From Candidatus Methanofilum arcanum (GTDB taxonomy: Archaea > Halobacteriota > Methanomicrobia > Methanomicrobiales > Methanospirillaceae): a DNA stretch of 28,962 nt. Under the pieces are notes generated by a model. It did not search any database. It was not told the origin of the DNA and was given only the letters and a program-made list of their open reading frames with translations. Position numbers and translations under genes: made by a program. Shown piece after piece: positions 16,887 to 25,929 of this stretch (its first letter is position 1; each line of letters starts with the position of its first letter). Location: positions 1 through 28,962 of the forward strand of contig JAITWW010000082.1 of NCBI GenBank assembly GCA_031285085.1, written 5' to 3'.

Positions 16887-19622
16887 TTATGCGGTTTTTA
16901 ATTCTATTTCCATTTTTGCATTTTTTCTTCTCACAATAAACTTGAAGATCTCCATGACAACAATGATACCAAGTGCCAGGATGAAGAGGATTACCCAATT
17001 GTACAGCGTTACCGGCTGAACCTCTAGAATCTGCTGTGTCAATGGAATGTATAAAATGGTAATCTGGAGAAGCTGTGTCCCTATGATTGCACCCATGAGA
17101 GGCAGATTTTTCAGCGGGGAGAGGGAGAAGATAGACAGATGTTCTGATCTTGAGTTGAGACAATGAGCATTTATCATAAGCACCATTGCAAGGAGCACCA
17201 TATTTCGTGCTGCTGACACTTCCCATCCCAGGTGTAGTAATATGTACCATACCAGAAATCCAATGATAGCCATATACCCTGCACCAAGAGCAAGCTCTTG
17301 AATCATAAGTGTATTGAAGATGGGTTCTGTTGGCTTTCGTGGCTTTCGTTTCATAACACCTGGTTCTTCTGGTTCAAATGCAAGTGCTATGTTTTGAATA
17401 CCATTGGTTGCAAGGTTGAGCCAAAGAAGTTGGAGTGCGGTGAGAGGAACGGGAAGTGCGAACAGAAGTGCGAGTATCACCATTGTTACCTCAGCAATGC
17501 ATGTGCTGGTAAGAATAGAGATAACTTTTCTAATATTATCATAGGTCATACGCCCAAGCGCAATACCTGATACAATCGAAGAAAATTTGTCATCTGTTAC
17601 GATCATGGCAGCAGTGTCTTTTGCAAGGTCGGTGCCAGATCCCATTGCCACACCAATATGTGCTTTTCGAAGAGCGGGAGTGTCATTTACCCCATCTCCA
17701 GTCACCGCTACATACTCACCGTTTTTCTGAAGTGCTGCAACAATAGATCGTTTGAGAAGAGGAGAGATTCGAGCAAAAACTCGTGTTTTCCAAACAACCT
17801 CACAAAATGCGAGATCATCTTCATCACCAAGTGCTTCAAGAGAGCTCCCTGTTACCACGTCTTTTTCATCCTTTGCAATGCCAAGTTCTTTTGCAATAGT
17901 AAGAGCGGTTTTTGGATGATCACCAGTAACCATGGAAACAACAATACCGGCTTCCTGACAGGTGGTCACGGCTTCATATGCATCAGGGCGCAAGGGATCG
18001 ATAAATCCAGCAAGTCCAAGGAGTTCAAGAGATGGGAGCTGCTCAAATGTTGGTTCTTCTGGAAGAGGGGTGAGTGCAGGGAGCTGACCCTGAGCAACAC
18101 AGATAACACGATATCCCTTTTCAGCAAGTTCTTCTGCTTGCGCATGTATCTCATGATAATCAAAGCTTTCACTGGCATTGATGCAGGCACAAGATTCATA
18201 TTTTTCAAGAAGCACTTCAACAGCTCCTTTCACTGCAACATGAATGATATCGGAGTCTGGTTTTGTATAATAAAGTGCTGAGAATCTGATCTCAGGTGCA
18301 TAATGAGTCTCAGCAACAACGGTAACCGAGTTTCGCAGCGTCCCTGGATCCATTCCCATTTTCCAGGCAAATGCAAGGAAACCGATATCCATGGCATCCC
18401 CGCTGTGCACCCATTTTCCATCTTGATGTGTGAGGGTTCCTTCATTTGTCAGTGAACTGACTGTTGCAAGTGTACTGAGATGAGTATGATATTTTTTATC
18501 GTTGTTTTCGTTTTCTATTGTCCCTTCTCCATTATACCCCTCTCCCGTGACATGGATAACAGACATATCTGGCAACAGTATCGTCTTTAATGTCTGTTGA
18601 TTTACCGTAAGGGTGCCTGTTTTATCACTGGCGATATAGGTACAGCTCCCAAGTGTCTCAACAGCGGTGAGATTTCGAACAATGACATGACGCATTGCCA
18701 TCTGGGTAACACCTAAAGAGAGGGCGACGGTAATGACAATAGGAAGAGCTTCTGGAATGGCAGCAACAGCAAGGGCGATAGCAACAAAGAATATATCTTT
18801 TATGGGTGTTCCTTGCAAAAAACCAATGATAATAATAAAAACCGATGCAATGATAACATAAAGCCCAATTTTTTTACTGAACTCATCCATCCGAACTACA
18901 AGCGCTGGTTTTGCCGTCTGTGTTGTTGCGACACTGCCTGCAATCTTTCCAACCTCAGTATTCAGTCCAGTAGCAATGACAACACCAGTAGCTCGACCGG
19001 CAGTTGCCGTTGATCCCGCATAGATGATATTGCTTCTCTCAAAAGCCTCTGTCTGCTCAGATATTGTATCTATACTCTTTTCTATGGGAAGGGCTTCCCC
19101 GGTTAGCAATGATTCATCAACAGCGAATGAGCGTGCACTAATGAGTCGCATATCTGCTGGTATTTTCATACCGCCTTCAAGCACGACAATATCACCAGGA
19201 ACCAGCTCTTCAGAATCAAGCTCAGTAAGGACACCATCACGGTATACGCGGCAGTTGATACGAATTAAATTTTCAAGTTCAAGAGCGTTTTTCTCAGCTT
19301 TCCATTCCTGATAGAAGCCAAGTAGTGCATTTACGGTAATCACAAAACCAATGAAGCTTGCATCTAGCAGTTCACCAACAAATACGGAGATGAGGCCTGC
19401 TGCAATAAGAATATAAATCAATGGATCTTTGAACTGGCGAAGAAAGATAATATACCATTTTTCTTGCGTCTTTCCTGGGAGCTTATTCAGTCCATATTTA
19501 CTTTGAAGTGTAGCTATATCATGCAGATGAAGTCCATTTGATGATGTGTGGAGCTTTGAAAGGACTTCATTCCCTGACAGTGCATGCCAAACGGAGGTAT
19601 GTTGTTTTTCTTTTTGTGACAT
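16887..19622 (-). CDS. P2-type cation-transporting ATPase
   Basis: A 911-residue P-type ATPase. I choose the ATG at 19622 (MSQKEKQHTSVWHALSGNEV), preceded by AGGAAA, rather than the upstream in-frame ATG at 19664. Motifs in order: TGE (about 174-176, actuator), PEALP in M4, DKTGT with the phosphorylated Asp at about 333, KGA in the nucleotide-binding domain (about 475), TGDGVNDTPAL (about 641-651), and about ten hydrophobic segments. Overall it resembles Ca2+-type (SERCA/PMCA-like) pumps. However, the M6 motif reads NLATNG instead of the Ca2+-pump NLVTDG, and M4 has PEALP instead of PEGLP. The transported ion is therefore uncertain (Ca2+, Na+, K+ or H+). It diverges from the RuBisCO gene. Confidence 0.9.
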   Translation of the reverse strand: MSQKEKQHTSVWHALSGNEVLSKLHTSSNGLHLHDIATLQSKYGLNKLPGKTQEKWYIIFLRQFKDPLIYILIAAGLISVFVGELLDASFIGFVITVNALLGFYQEWKAEKNALELENLIRINCRVYRDGVLTELDSEELVPGDIVVLEGGMKIPADMRLISARSFAVDESLLTGEALPIEKSIDTISEQTEAFERSNIIYAGSTATAGRATGVVIATGLNTEVGKIAGSVATTQTAKPALVVRMDEFSKKIGLYVIIASVFIIIIGFLQGTPIKDIFFVAIALAVAAIPEALPIVITVALSLGVTQMAMRHVIVRNLTAVETLGSCTYIASDKTGTLTVNQQTLKTILLPDMSVIHVTGEGYNGEGTIENENNDKKYHTHLSTLATVSSLTNEGTLTHQDGKWVHSGDAMDIGFLAFAWKMGMDPGTLRNSVTVVAETHYAPEIRFSALYYTKPDSDIIHVAVKGAVEVLLEKYESCACINASESFDYHEIHAQAEELAEKGYRVICVAQGQLPALTPLPEEPTFEQLPSLELLGLAGFIDPLRPDAYEAVTTCQEAGIVVSMVTGDHPKTALTIAKELGIAKDEKDVVTGSSLEALGDEDDLAFCEVVWKTRVFARISPLLKRSIVAALQKNGEYVAVTGDGVNDTPALRKAHIGVAMGSGTDLAKDTAAMIVTDDKFSSIVSGIALGRMTYDNIRKVISILTSTCIAEVTMVILALLFALPVPLTALQLLWLNLATNGIQNIALAFEPEEPGVMKRKPRKPTEPIFNTLMIQELALGAGYMAIIGFLVWYILLHLGWEVSAARNMVLLAMVLMINAHCLNSRSEHLSIFSLSPLKNLPLMGAIIGTQLLQITILYIPLTQQILEVQPVTLYNWVILFILALGIIVVMEIFKFIVRRKNAKMEIELKTA

Positions 19623-19667
19623 TGGTGTTTCCTGTTCTGATAGATGTGATAACAAGCAGTACAATGT

Positions 19668-19685
19668 GTTATTTCTGTTATTTCT
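19668..19685. repeat. 9-bp direct repeat in the ATPase/RuBisCO divergent region
   Basis: GTTATTTCT occurs twice in direct tandem (19668-19676 and 19677-19685). It lies in the 142-base region between the divergent ATPase and RuBisCO genes. It could be an operator, but two copies of an AT-rich 9-mer may also be chance. Confidence 0.3.
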
Positions 19686-19746
19686 AGTATGCGATAAAGA
19701 TGAGGGGTCATCTTCTCCTGCATTTGCCTCATCTTAAGTGAGAACA

Positions 19747-19753
19747 TTTATAT
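19747..19753 (+). promoter_or_regulatory. TATA-like element of the RuBisCO gene
   Basis: TTTATAT at 19747-19753 is the best TATA candidate before the RuBisCO gene. The usual spacing of about 26 bases would put the transcription start at about 19776. That is downstream of the first ATG (19765) and next to the second in-frame ATG (19777), which hints at a leaderless mRNA and the later start. Confidence 0.4.
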
Positions 19754-19764
19754 GAGTTGATAAC

Positions 19765-20988
19765 ATGAAGCTGTGTATGGGAGACGTTATTGCAACATAT
19801 TATTATAAGCCAAAAGATGGTGTTGATTTTAAGTGGGCAGCTCAGGCGATTGCTGAAGAGCAGACAACAGGAACATGGACAGATATTTCCACAGCTGAGG
19901 AGTATGTTCATTATTTAGATGGCTGCGTACAGGATATTGTACCGCACAACAATGGATACATAACAAGGATCGCCTTTGCAGATGATATCTTTGAAGTTGG
20001 AAATTTTCCACAGTATCTCTCAGTGCTTTCGGGAAACCTGTATGGGCTTTCAAAGATTGCACATGTTCGCCTGCTTGATATCGATTTCACTGCAGACACG
20101 GTTGCACCATATAAAGGACCAAAATTTGGCATTGAAGGTATTCGAGAGCTTGTTGGAACTGATGCAACCAAAAGACCTCATGTTGGAACGATTATCAAGC
20201 CAAAAGTGGGCCTTAATCCAAAAGATACCGCACATGTTGCATATGAAGCAGCAATAGGTGGTGTTGATCTCATTAAGGATGACGAAACCCTCACCGATCA
20301 GAGGTTCTGCCCCATGGCAGATCGTCTTCCTGCTGTGATGGAGAAGCTTGATCGAGTCAGAGATGATACAGGGCGAAACGTGCTTTATGCAGTAAATGTC
20401 TCTGCTCCAGGGGATAAAATCCTAGAACGTGCAGAAAAAGCCATTGATATGGGAGCAAATATGCTCATGGTTGATGTTATTGTATGTGGTCTTGATGCGG
20501 TTCGAGTTCTTGCAGAGGATCCATCTATTCAGCTCCCAATTCATGTTCATCGTACAATGCATGCTGCAATGACAAGAAACCCTGAGCATGGTGTCGCAAT
20601 GCGAACATTCTGTCGGATGGTGCGTATGGCAGGGGGAGATCAATTACACACAGGAACAATATCAGGAAAGATGGAGCATGATACTGCTGAGTTGCTTGGT
20701 GATAATAAGACACTTATCGATCCAGACTTTTTCGGACTGAAGACAGTGTTTCCGGTTGCAAGTGGAGGTTTATCTCCTGGAGGTGTTGCACGAGAGATCG
20801 AGGTACTTGGAAAAGACATTATTTTACAAGCAGGAGGGGGAATACATGGTCATCCACAGGGTACTCGAGCAGGAGCAACAGCCATGCGTCAAGCAGTAGA
20901 TGCAGCAATGGAGGGGATCACTCTTGAAGAGTATGCAAGGGATCATGCAGAGCTTCATGCAGCTCTTGAGAAGTGGGGAAGTGTATAA
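19765..20988 (+). CDS. rbcL: Form III ribulose-1,5-bisphosphate carboxylase large subunit
   Basis: A 407-residue archaeal RuBisCO. Active-site residues are all present: GTIIKPKVGL (Lys145), GGVDLIKDDET with carbamylated Lys171 and metal ligands Asp173/Glu174, HVHRTMHAAM (His262, Arg263), loop-6 SGKMEHD (Lys302), and ASGGLSPGG (Ser333). Length and motifs fit form III rather than RuBisCO-like proteins. It should carboxylate ribulose-1,5-bisphosphate to 3-phosphoglycerate. In archaea this serves AMP/nucleoside salvage or, in Methanospirillum and relatives that also have phosphoribulokinase, the reductive hexulose-phosphate pathway. No partner gene of either pathway lies in this window. The start could instead be the ATG at 19777 (MGDVIATYYYKPK). 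Neither ATG has a clear Shine-Dalgarno sequence. Confidence 0.93.
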   Translation: MKLCMGDVIATYYYKPKDGVDFKWAAQAIAEEQTTGTWTDISTAEEYVHYLDGCVQDIVPHNNGYITRIAFADDIFEVGNFPQYLSVLSGNLYGLSKIAHVRLLDIDFTADTVAPYKGPKFGIEGIRELVGTDATKRPHVGTIIKPKVGLNPKDTAHVAYEAAIGGVDLIKDDETLTDQRFCPMADRLPAVMEKLDRVRDDTGRNVLYAVNVSAPGDKILERAEKAIDMGANMLMVDVIVCGLDAVRVLAEDPSIQLPIHVHRTMHAAMTRNPEHGVAMRTFCRMVRMAGGDQLHTGTISGKMEHDTAELLGDNKTLIDPDFFGLKTVFPVASGGLSPGGVAREIEVLGKDIILQAGGGIHGHPQGTRAGATAMRQAVDAAMEGITLEEYARDHAELHAALEKWGSV

Positions 20989-20993
20989 ATAAT

Positions 20994-21010
20994 ATCATTT
21001 TTATTTTTTG
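20994..21010 (+). terminator. T-rich terminator after RuBisCO
   Basis: A run rich in T (ATCATTTTTATTTTTTG) follows the RuBisCO stop by a few bases, typical of archaeal oligo-T termination. A second A/T-rich tract lies at 21050-21066, before the methyltransferase gene. Confidence 0.45.
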
Positions 21011-21082
21011 ATGGTGTAACTTTGTTTCTGGTTTGTCTGATCCTTTTCTTTTGAAAAAAAAATTATTTAGTTGGAAATTATT

Positions 21083-21847
21083 ATGCACGAATTGAATGAG
21101 CATTCATCAATTAAACAGTATCTCACTATTCAAGAAAAATACTTCCAGGAGTTTTTGAAGGAAACTGAATTTGAACGAATTTGGCCTGGAAGAGAATACT
21201 ATGATCATCTCAAATACAAATATGCATTTCTACTAAAGAAATTATATAAATTAAAATGTACATCTCATTCCATCCTTGATGTAGGGTATGGTCCAGGTGT
21301 TTTTGACTATATCCTTATGAAACAAGGATTCAATGTCACAGCAAGTGATTACTTTGAAAGCGAAAACGCCATGCACTTTAGCAAGAATACTCACATTCCA
21401 TATATAAAATTTAATTTAAATGCTGACGAACGCTTCCAAAAAACGTTTGATGTTGTCATTTGTAGTGAAGTACTCGAACACACGAACATAAATCTTAAAA
21501 ATGGCATTAAAAAACTACTCACTGCATGTCATGAAAATTCAATACTTATCATTACACTGCCAAATATATATGCAATAAACAATGTTATTCGTATTTGTCA
21601 AGGGATAAATATCGTCGAAGACTATCCTGATGAAATCGTCATGAAAAATGACATTATTTTAGATATGCGGTGCCACAAAAGAGAATGCACAAAAAAAGAT
21701 CTATTTGAAGCAGCATCTGCAAACAATCTAAAACTCATTGAGCATGGAAATTTGTACACATCAACTCCATTCAATCACCCATTTCTGGCAAAGATCATTC
21801 CACCACCACTTCGAGCACATCTCTATGGAATATACACTCTCTCCTAA
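21083..21847 (+). CDS. Class I SAM-dependent methyltransferase
   Basis: A 254-residue protein with a Rossmann-fold methyltransferase core. Motif I is SILDVGYGPGVFDYI (about 63-77), where the usual VGCG is VGYG. An acidic motif II lies in VTASDYFE, and the post-motif FDVVICSEVLEHTN is at 122-135. The substrate is unknown; the general class includes small-molecule, lipid and glycan O-/N-methyltransferases. I use the ATG at 21083; an in-frame TTG at 21071 would add four residues. The gene is visibly more AT-rich than its neighbours and stands between T-rich tracts. It looks like a monocistronic, perhaps horizontally acquired gene. Confidence 0.82.
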   Translation: MHELNEHSSIKQYLTIQEKYFQEFLKETEFERIWPGREYYDHLKYKYAFLLKKLYKLKCTSHSILDVGYGPGVFDYILMKQGFNVTASDYFESENAMHFSKNTHIPYIKFNLNADERFQKTFDVVICSEVLEHTNINLKNGIKKLLTACHENSILIITLPNIYAINNVIRICQGINIVEDYPDEIVMKNDIILDMRCHKRECTKKDLFEAASANNLKLIEHGNLYTSTPFNHPFLAKIIPPPLRAHLYGIYTLS

Positions 21848-21937
21848 AAGATGTGAAACACTATCACAATGAAACACCGTACCCTCACAACATATATTGC
21901 TATAAACATCTACGTATGTAATAGAAGAGGGTAACAA

Positions 21938-24331
21938 ATGGGAGAAAATGAAAAAAATATACCAATTCCAGCTGGTGAGGTGAGAAACGGATATACGCGA
22001 TATGCCGCAGAAATGTTACTCCCTTTACTTGCAGAGCTCAATGGCGAACTCATTGGTGTGAAAACAGCAACAACTCAGGGTGATATTGAGTATGTTCATC
22101 AATCTCGGGTTGCAAGTCGCCGAATTCGAGCCGCATTGCCTTTTTTTGCAGGGTGTTTTGAGCAAAAAACTGTTCAAAACTGGATTCGTTCAGTACGCAA
22201 TGTCACCAGATCGCTTGGAGAAGCCAGAGATCTCGATGTGCAGATAGCATTTCTTGTGCAGTTTATTGAAACACATACAACACATGATGCACTCATCCCC
22301 TTATTCACAACTGATTCACAAAATACAATGTTGTTTGAGTCAGAACTGTTACAGACAGACACTCCCCGTCAAACACCTACTTCTTTGGTTGCTCCTCTTT
22401 TAGATGACTCTGCATCAGAATCTCATAACCTTCCAGATAAAATACAAGGATGGCTTCGTGAACGAAAGAGATCTTCTACTCACCAACATAATCATGCATC
22501 CCAAGTTTGCCTTCAAACACTCTCCTTTCTTGAACATCCACAGGCATATAATCGCCCTGGTCTTGAGTGTCTGCTTCTTCGGTTGGAGCAACGTCGAGAA
22601 AAAATACAACCAGATGTTATAGACGCAGTTCTTGCATTTGAGCAAAGCAAAACAATTCCAACGCTACAAAAACATCTCCTCACTCATCTTATGAGACATC
22701 GAGACACTCCATATCCAAATAATATATATACAAATGCTGCATCTTCCATTCTTTACCTGATTCAAAGTCTCTGTTGGTACGCCCTTGCTGTTCCTGATCC
22801 ACGCAAAAAGAGTATGCATCATGAGATGCGTATCATAGCAAAACGCCTGCGTTACACACTTGAATTATGCAACAAACTCTATAATAATGAATTATCTGCG
22901 AGTATTAAGAAGATAAAGGGGCTTCAAACCCTGCTTGGAGATCTGCATGACTGTGATGTATGGATAGATTTCATTCCATCATTTCTTGAGTATGAGAAAG
23001 ATCGTGCCCTTGATTATTTTGGAAATGATGCGTTTATTTCGCTGATACGACCAGGAATTCTTTTTCTCCTTGAGGATCGAATAAAAGAACGCGAGCGGAT
23101 ACACACTGAGCTCGTGCCGTATTGGAATGAACTTCTGCAGGATGAGTTCTTTGGATCACTAAGTGAACATGTACAGAAAAGCGGAGCACCATCCCCCACC
23201 GATGAGCCAGATTATTCTCTATATGAGAAGGAAGAAGACGAAACACGTTCACAGGTACAAAACATATCGATGCAAGAGGATAAGGATAATCAAGACATCG
23301 ACGTTCATCACCAACAACCTCTAGAAAATGGCACTACTCCAGATGGTTCATCTCTTTCATCCATGCCCCATAACGATACCATTGTTGCTCTCATTGGAGA
23401 TGTGCATTCAAATCTTCCTGCACTTCGTGCTGTTCTCACTGATGCAAAGGAACGGGGAGCAACAACGATATTTAATGCGGGAGATCTCATTGGGTATGGC
23501 CCGTATCCTGAAGAAGTCATAGAGATGTTACGATCTCATGATGTTATAAGCATCACTGGAAACTATGATCAAAGCCTCCTCACACAGTGGTGGATGTCAG
23601 AAGAGAGTTCATCAGAGAGATCAGATCTGGACTGGGATGCAGATCCTGAAGATACGGTCATCCTCCAATTAAAACGAAGGGTCTCAAAGTGGACATATGA
23701 TGCTCTCTCTTTAGATTCACGTGAATATTTAAAGCATCTTCCTGAGCAGATGCGAACAACACTCTTTGGTCGAAAATTACTGCTGGTGCATGGAAGTCCA
23801 AGCTCCATTACTGAGTACATCACATCGGAAACACCAAAAACAAGGTTATCAGAAATTGCAAACTCTTCAGGTGCTGATATCATTGTATCAGGACATACTC
23901 ACATGCCATTTGTGAAAGAGGTTGATCAGGTTTTGTTCATAAATACAGGAAGTGTTGGACGCTCCGAAGGTGGTGATCCAAGAGCATGTTATGCGCTGAT
24001 CTCATGTCAAGCTGAAAATAAACTTGTTGTGAAACATATTCGTGTCTCATATGATGTCGATGAAATAGTTCACAAAATGGATCATTATGAGTTTCCTGAA
24101 CTATATATCCGAGCGATTCGTGAAGGAAGATGTCCAGATCTGTTACCAGATACGAATGAGTGTTATCAGAAGGAATCAGATGGATCATATGATACACAGT
24201 ATCAAGAGTTTTGTTTGCAGAGCAATACATTCAATAAAAAACAGCATGAAAACATGTATGAATTTTTTGAAGATGGAGATTCAGATTCATATAATAGCAT
24301 CTATAGTGAGATAGAAGATTATAAAGATTGA
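21938..24331 (+). CDS. CHAD-domain / metallophosphoesterase fusion protein
   Basis: A 797-residue protein with two recognisable halves. Residues 15-405 form a CHAD helical domain, with HQSRVASRRIRAAL at 54-67 and HHEMRIIAKRLRYTLEL at 294-310. These conserved His and basic residues are what CHAD domains use to bind polyphosphate. Residues 410-478 are a polar, acidic linker. Residues 481-735 form a calcineurin-like metallophosphoesterase: GDVHSN (Asp488, His490), GDLIGYGPYP (Asp516), GNYD (542-544), VHGSP (His618) and GHTH (652-655). All metal ligands are present, so it should be active. An acidic tail ends the protein. The ATG at 21938 follows AGAGGG. Its stop overlaps a possible TTG start of the Ppx-like gene. 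The substrate is unknown; polyphosphate or a nucleotide is inferred from context. Confidence 0.88.
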   Translation: MGENEKNIPIPAGEVRNGYTRYAAEMLLPLLAELNGELIGVKTATTQGDIEYVHQSRVASRRIRAALPFFAGCFEQKTVQNWIRSVRNVTRSLGEARDLDVQIAFLVQFIETHTTHDALIPLFTTDSQNTMLFESELLQTDTPRQTPTSLVAPLLDDSASESHNLPDKIQGWLRERKRSSTHQHNHASQVCLQTLSFLEHPQAYNRPGLECLLLRLEQRREKIQPDVIDAVLAFEQSKTIPTLQKHLLTHLMRHRDTPYPNNIYTNAASSILYLIQSLCWYALAVPDPRKKSMHHEMRIIAKRLRYTLELCNKLYNNELSASIKKIKGLQTLLGDLHDCDVWIDFIPSFLEYEKDRALDYFGNDAFISLIRPGILFLLEDRIKERERIHTELVPYWNELLQDEFFGSLSEHVQKSGAPSPTDEPDYSLYEKEEDETRSQVQNISMQEDKDNQDIDVHHQQPLENGTTPDGSSLSSMPHNDTIVALIGDVHSNLPALRAVLTDAKERGATTIFNAGDLIGYGPYPEEVIEMLRSHDVISITGNYDQSLLTQWWMSEESSSERSDLDWDADPEDTVILQLKRRVSKWTYDALSLDSREYLKHLPEQMRTTLFGRKLLLVHGSPSSITEYITSETPKTRLSEIANSSGADIIVSGHTHMPFVKEVDQVLFINTGSVGRSEGGDPRACYALISCQAENKLVVKHIRVSYDVDEIVHKMDHYEFPELYIRAIREGRCPDLLPDTNECYQKESDGSYDTQYQEFCLQSNTFNKKQHENMYEFFEDGDSDSYNSIYSEIEDYKD

Positions 24332-24363
24332 AAAATAAAAGATATAAAAAATCAAGCAGATGC

Positions 24364-25929
24364 ATGAGGAATAAACACGTGAAAGAAACAACAGAACGGG
24401 TTATTGCATGTATTGATCTTGGTACAAACTCAGCCCGTCTGCTTATTGTCCAGTTGTATGCCAATTTTTCGTACCGTATTCTTCGTCAGCACAAGATCAC
24501 TGTTCGACTTGGAGAAGGGGAGTTTGTATCTGGGTATCTCACTGATGCAGCGATGGATCGTGCCATTGTAGCGTGTCGTGGATTTTATGAAATTGCGCTG
24601 AGTTTTGGGGCAGTGGAGGTTATTGGGTACGCAACATCAGCAACACGTGACGCGAAAAACCGTGAGGTTTTTTTAGAGCGCCTTTTGAAAGAGACTGGCA
24701 TTGATTTTGATGTTATATCAGGAAATGAAGAGGCACGTCTGATATGGCTTGGTATTACAAGCTCCACAGAGATTATAGAGAATTCAGTGTTATTCATCGA
24801 TATTGGAGGTGGAAGTACAGAGATTATCGTTGGAGATCAGCATGGTTATTCATTTTTGTATAGCCTTCATCTTGGCTCGATTCGAACAACAACACAGTTT
24901 TTTTCAAATCCAAAGGGATCTATTCCACAAAGTGAACTCAAAGCTCTTCGAAAACATATTGTTGGAGAGGTAGCATCTGTATCATCTGAGATTAAACAAT
25001 ATGCTCCAACTATTGCAATTGGGAGTTCTGGAACCGTTATCAACTTGGAAAAAGTTGCAAGCAAGATAGAAACAACGCATCAACAGGGGATACTAACCCG
25101 AAAAGAGCTGAAAGCACTTTATCTTTTACTGGCAGGTCTCTCATATTCTGAGCGTTGTGCCATTCCAGGGATAAATAAAGAGCGTTGTGATATTATTGTT
25201 GCAGGAGCGAGGATATTGTATGAGGTCATGAAAGCATGCAATATTCGTGAGATCAAGGTAACTGAGTTCGGGCTTCGAGATGGGATGTTAGCAGATTATC
25301 TCGCTCGCTGTCCTGAGTTTTTAGAGAGAGGAGATCTATCTGTCCGAGATGTAAGTATCCATCAGTTAGCACAGATATTTTGTGTTGATTTGGCACATGC
25401 ATCTCATGTATCAGATCTAACAGCACAGATGTTTGATTCAGCACATGCATCTGGGCTTATCTCATATGATACAAGGTGGCGTGAATTACTTTTATATGCG
25501 TCATATGTCCATGATGTTGGTCAGTTTATTGCACATTTCCGCCATCAGCTTCATTCAGAGTATATTGTTTCCAATGCTGGACTTCTTGGGTTTAGCGAGT
25601 ATGAGATCTTGCTTCTCTCACTTTTTTGTAGATATCACAGAAAACGGATCCCCCGTGAGCGAGATATTGGATATAGCTCTCTCTCAACAGAGGATAAACG
25701 AGCAGTGTTTATCCTTTCTTTTATTCTTCGATGTGCTGAGGCTCTTGATCGGAGTCATGATGGACGAGTCAAGACTGCAGTTCTTTCTCGACCTAATGAG
25801 CGCAAGATACAGCTTCAGGTGACTGCAACACAGGATTGCACGATTGAAATGTGGGCGGTTGAAGAGGAGATTTCTTTGCTTGAGAATACATTTGCATATG
25901 AGGTGAACATCGTTTGCACGACACAATGA
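24364..25929 (+). CDS. Ppx/GppA-family exopolyphosphatase with HD domain
   Basis: A 521-residue protein if started at the ATG at 24364; a TTG at 24328 overlapping the previous stop (TTGA) would add 12 residues. The ASKHA phosphatase core shows CIDLGTNSARLLIV (about 16-29), SGNEEARL with the probable catalytic Glu (about 119-126), FIDIGGGSTEIIVG (about 145-158), AIGSSGTVINLEK and EFGLRDGML. A C-terminal HD domain follows (about 330-500), with YVHDVGQF (His382/Asp383 region) and HSEYIVSNAGLLGF. Family members hydrolyse terminal phosphates of polyphosphate or convert pppGpp to ppGpp. Because ppGpp is not general in archaea and a CHAD protein is encoded next door, polyphosphate is the likelier substrate. 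The stop overlaps the next start by ATGA. Confidence 0.9.
   Translation: MRNKHVKETTERVIACIDLGTNSARLLIVQLYANFSYRILRQHKITVRLGEGEFVSGYLTDAAMDRAIVACRGFYEIALSFGAVEVIGYATSATRDAKNREVFLERLLKETGIDFDVISGNEEARLIWLGITSSTEIIENSVLFIDIGGGSTEIIVGDQHGYSFLYSLHLGSIRTTTQFFSNPKGSIPQSELKALRKHIVGEVASVSSEIKQYAPTIAIGSSGTVINLEKVASKIETTHQQGILTRKELKALYLLLAGLSYSERCAIPGINKERCDIIVAGARILYEVMKACNIREIKVTEFGLRDGMLADYLARCPEFLERGDLSVRDVSIHQLAQIFCVDLAHASHVSDLTAQMFDSAHASGLISYDTRWRELLLYASYVHDVGQFIAHFRHQLHSEYIVSNAGLLGFSEYEILLLSLFCRYHRKRIPRERDIGYSSLSTEDKRAVFILSFILRCAEALDRSHDGRVKTAVLSRPNERKIQLQVTATQDCTIEMWAVEEEISLLENTFAYEVNIVCTTQ

Noticed and set aside
17658..18281. 207-codon plus-strand ORF opposite the P-type ATPase
   Set aside because: It lies antisense within the phosphorylation and nucleotide-binding region of an intact ATPase. 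Its translation is Cys/Phe/Asn-rich without domain features, as expected for a shadow frame.
24364..25929. (p)ppGpp phosphohydrolase (GppA) of a stringent response
   Set aside because: Classical ppGpp signalling is not general in archaea, and the neighbouring CHAD protein points to polyphosphate. The alternative remains formally open.
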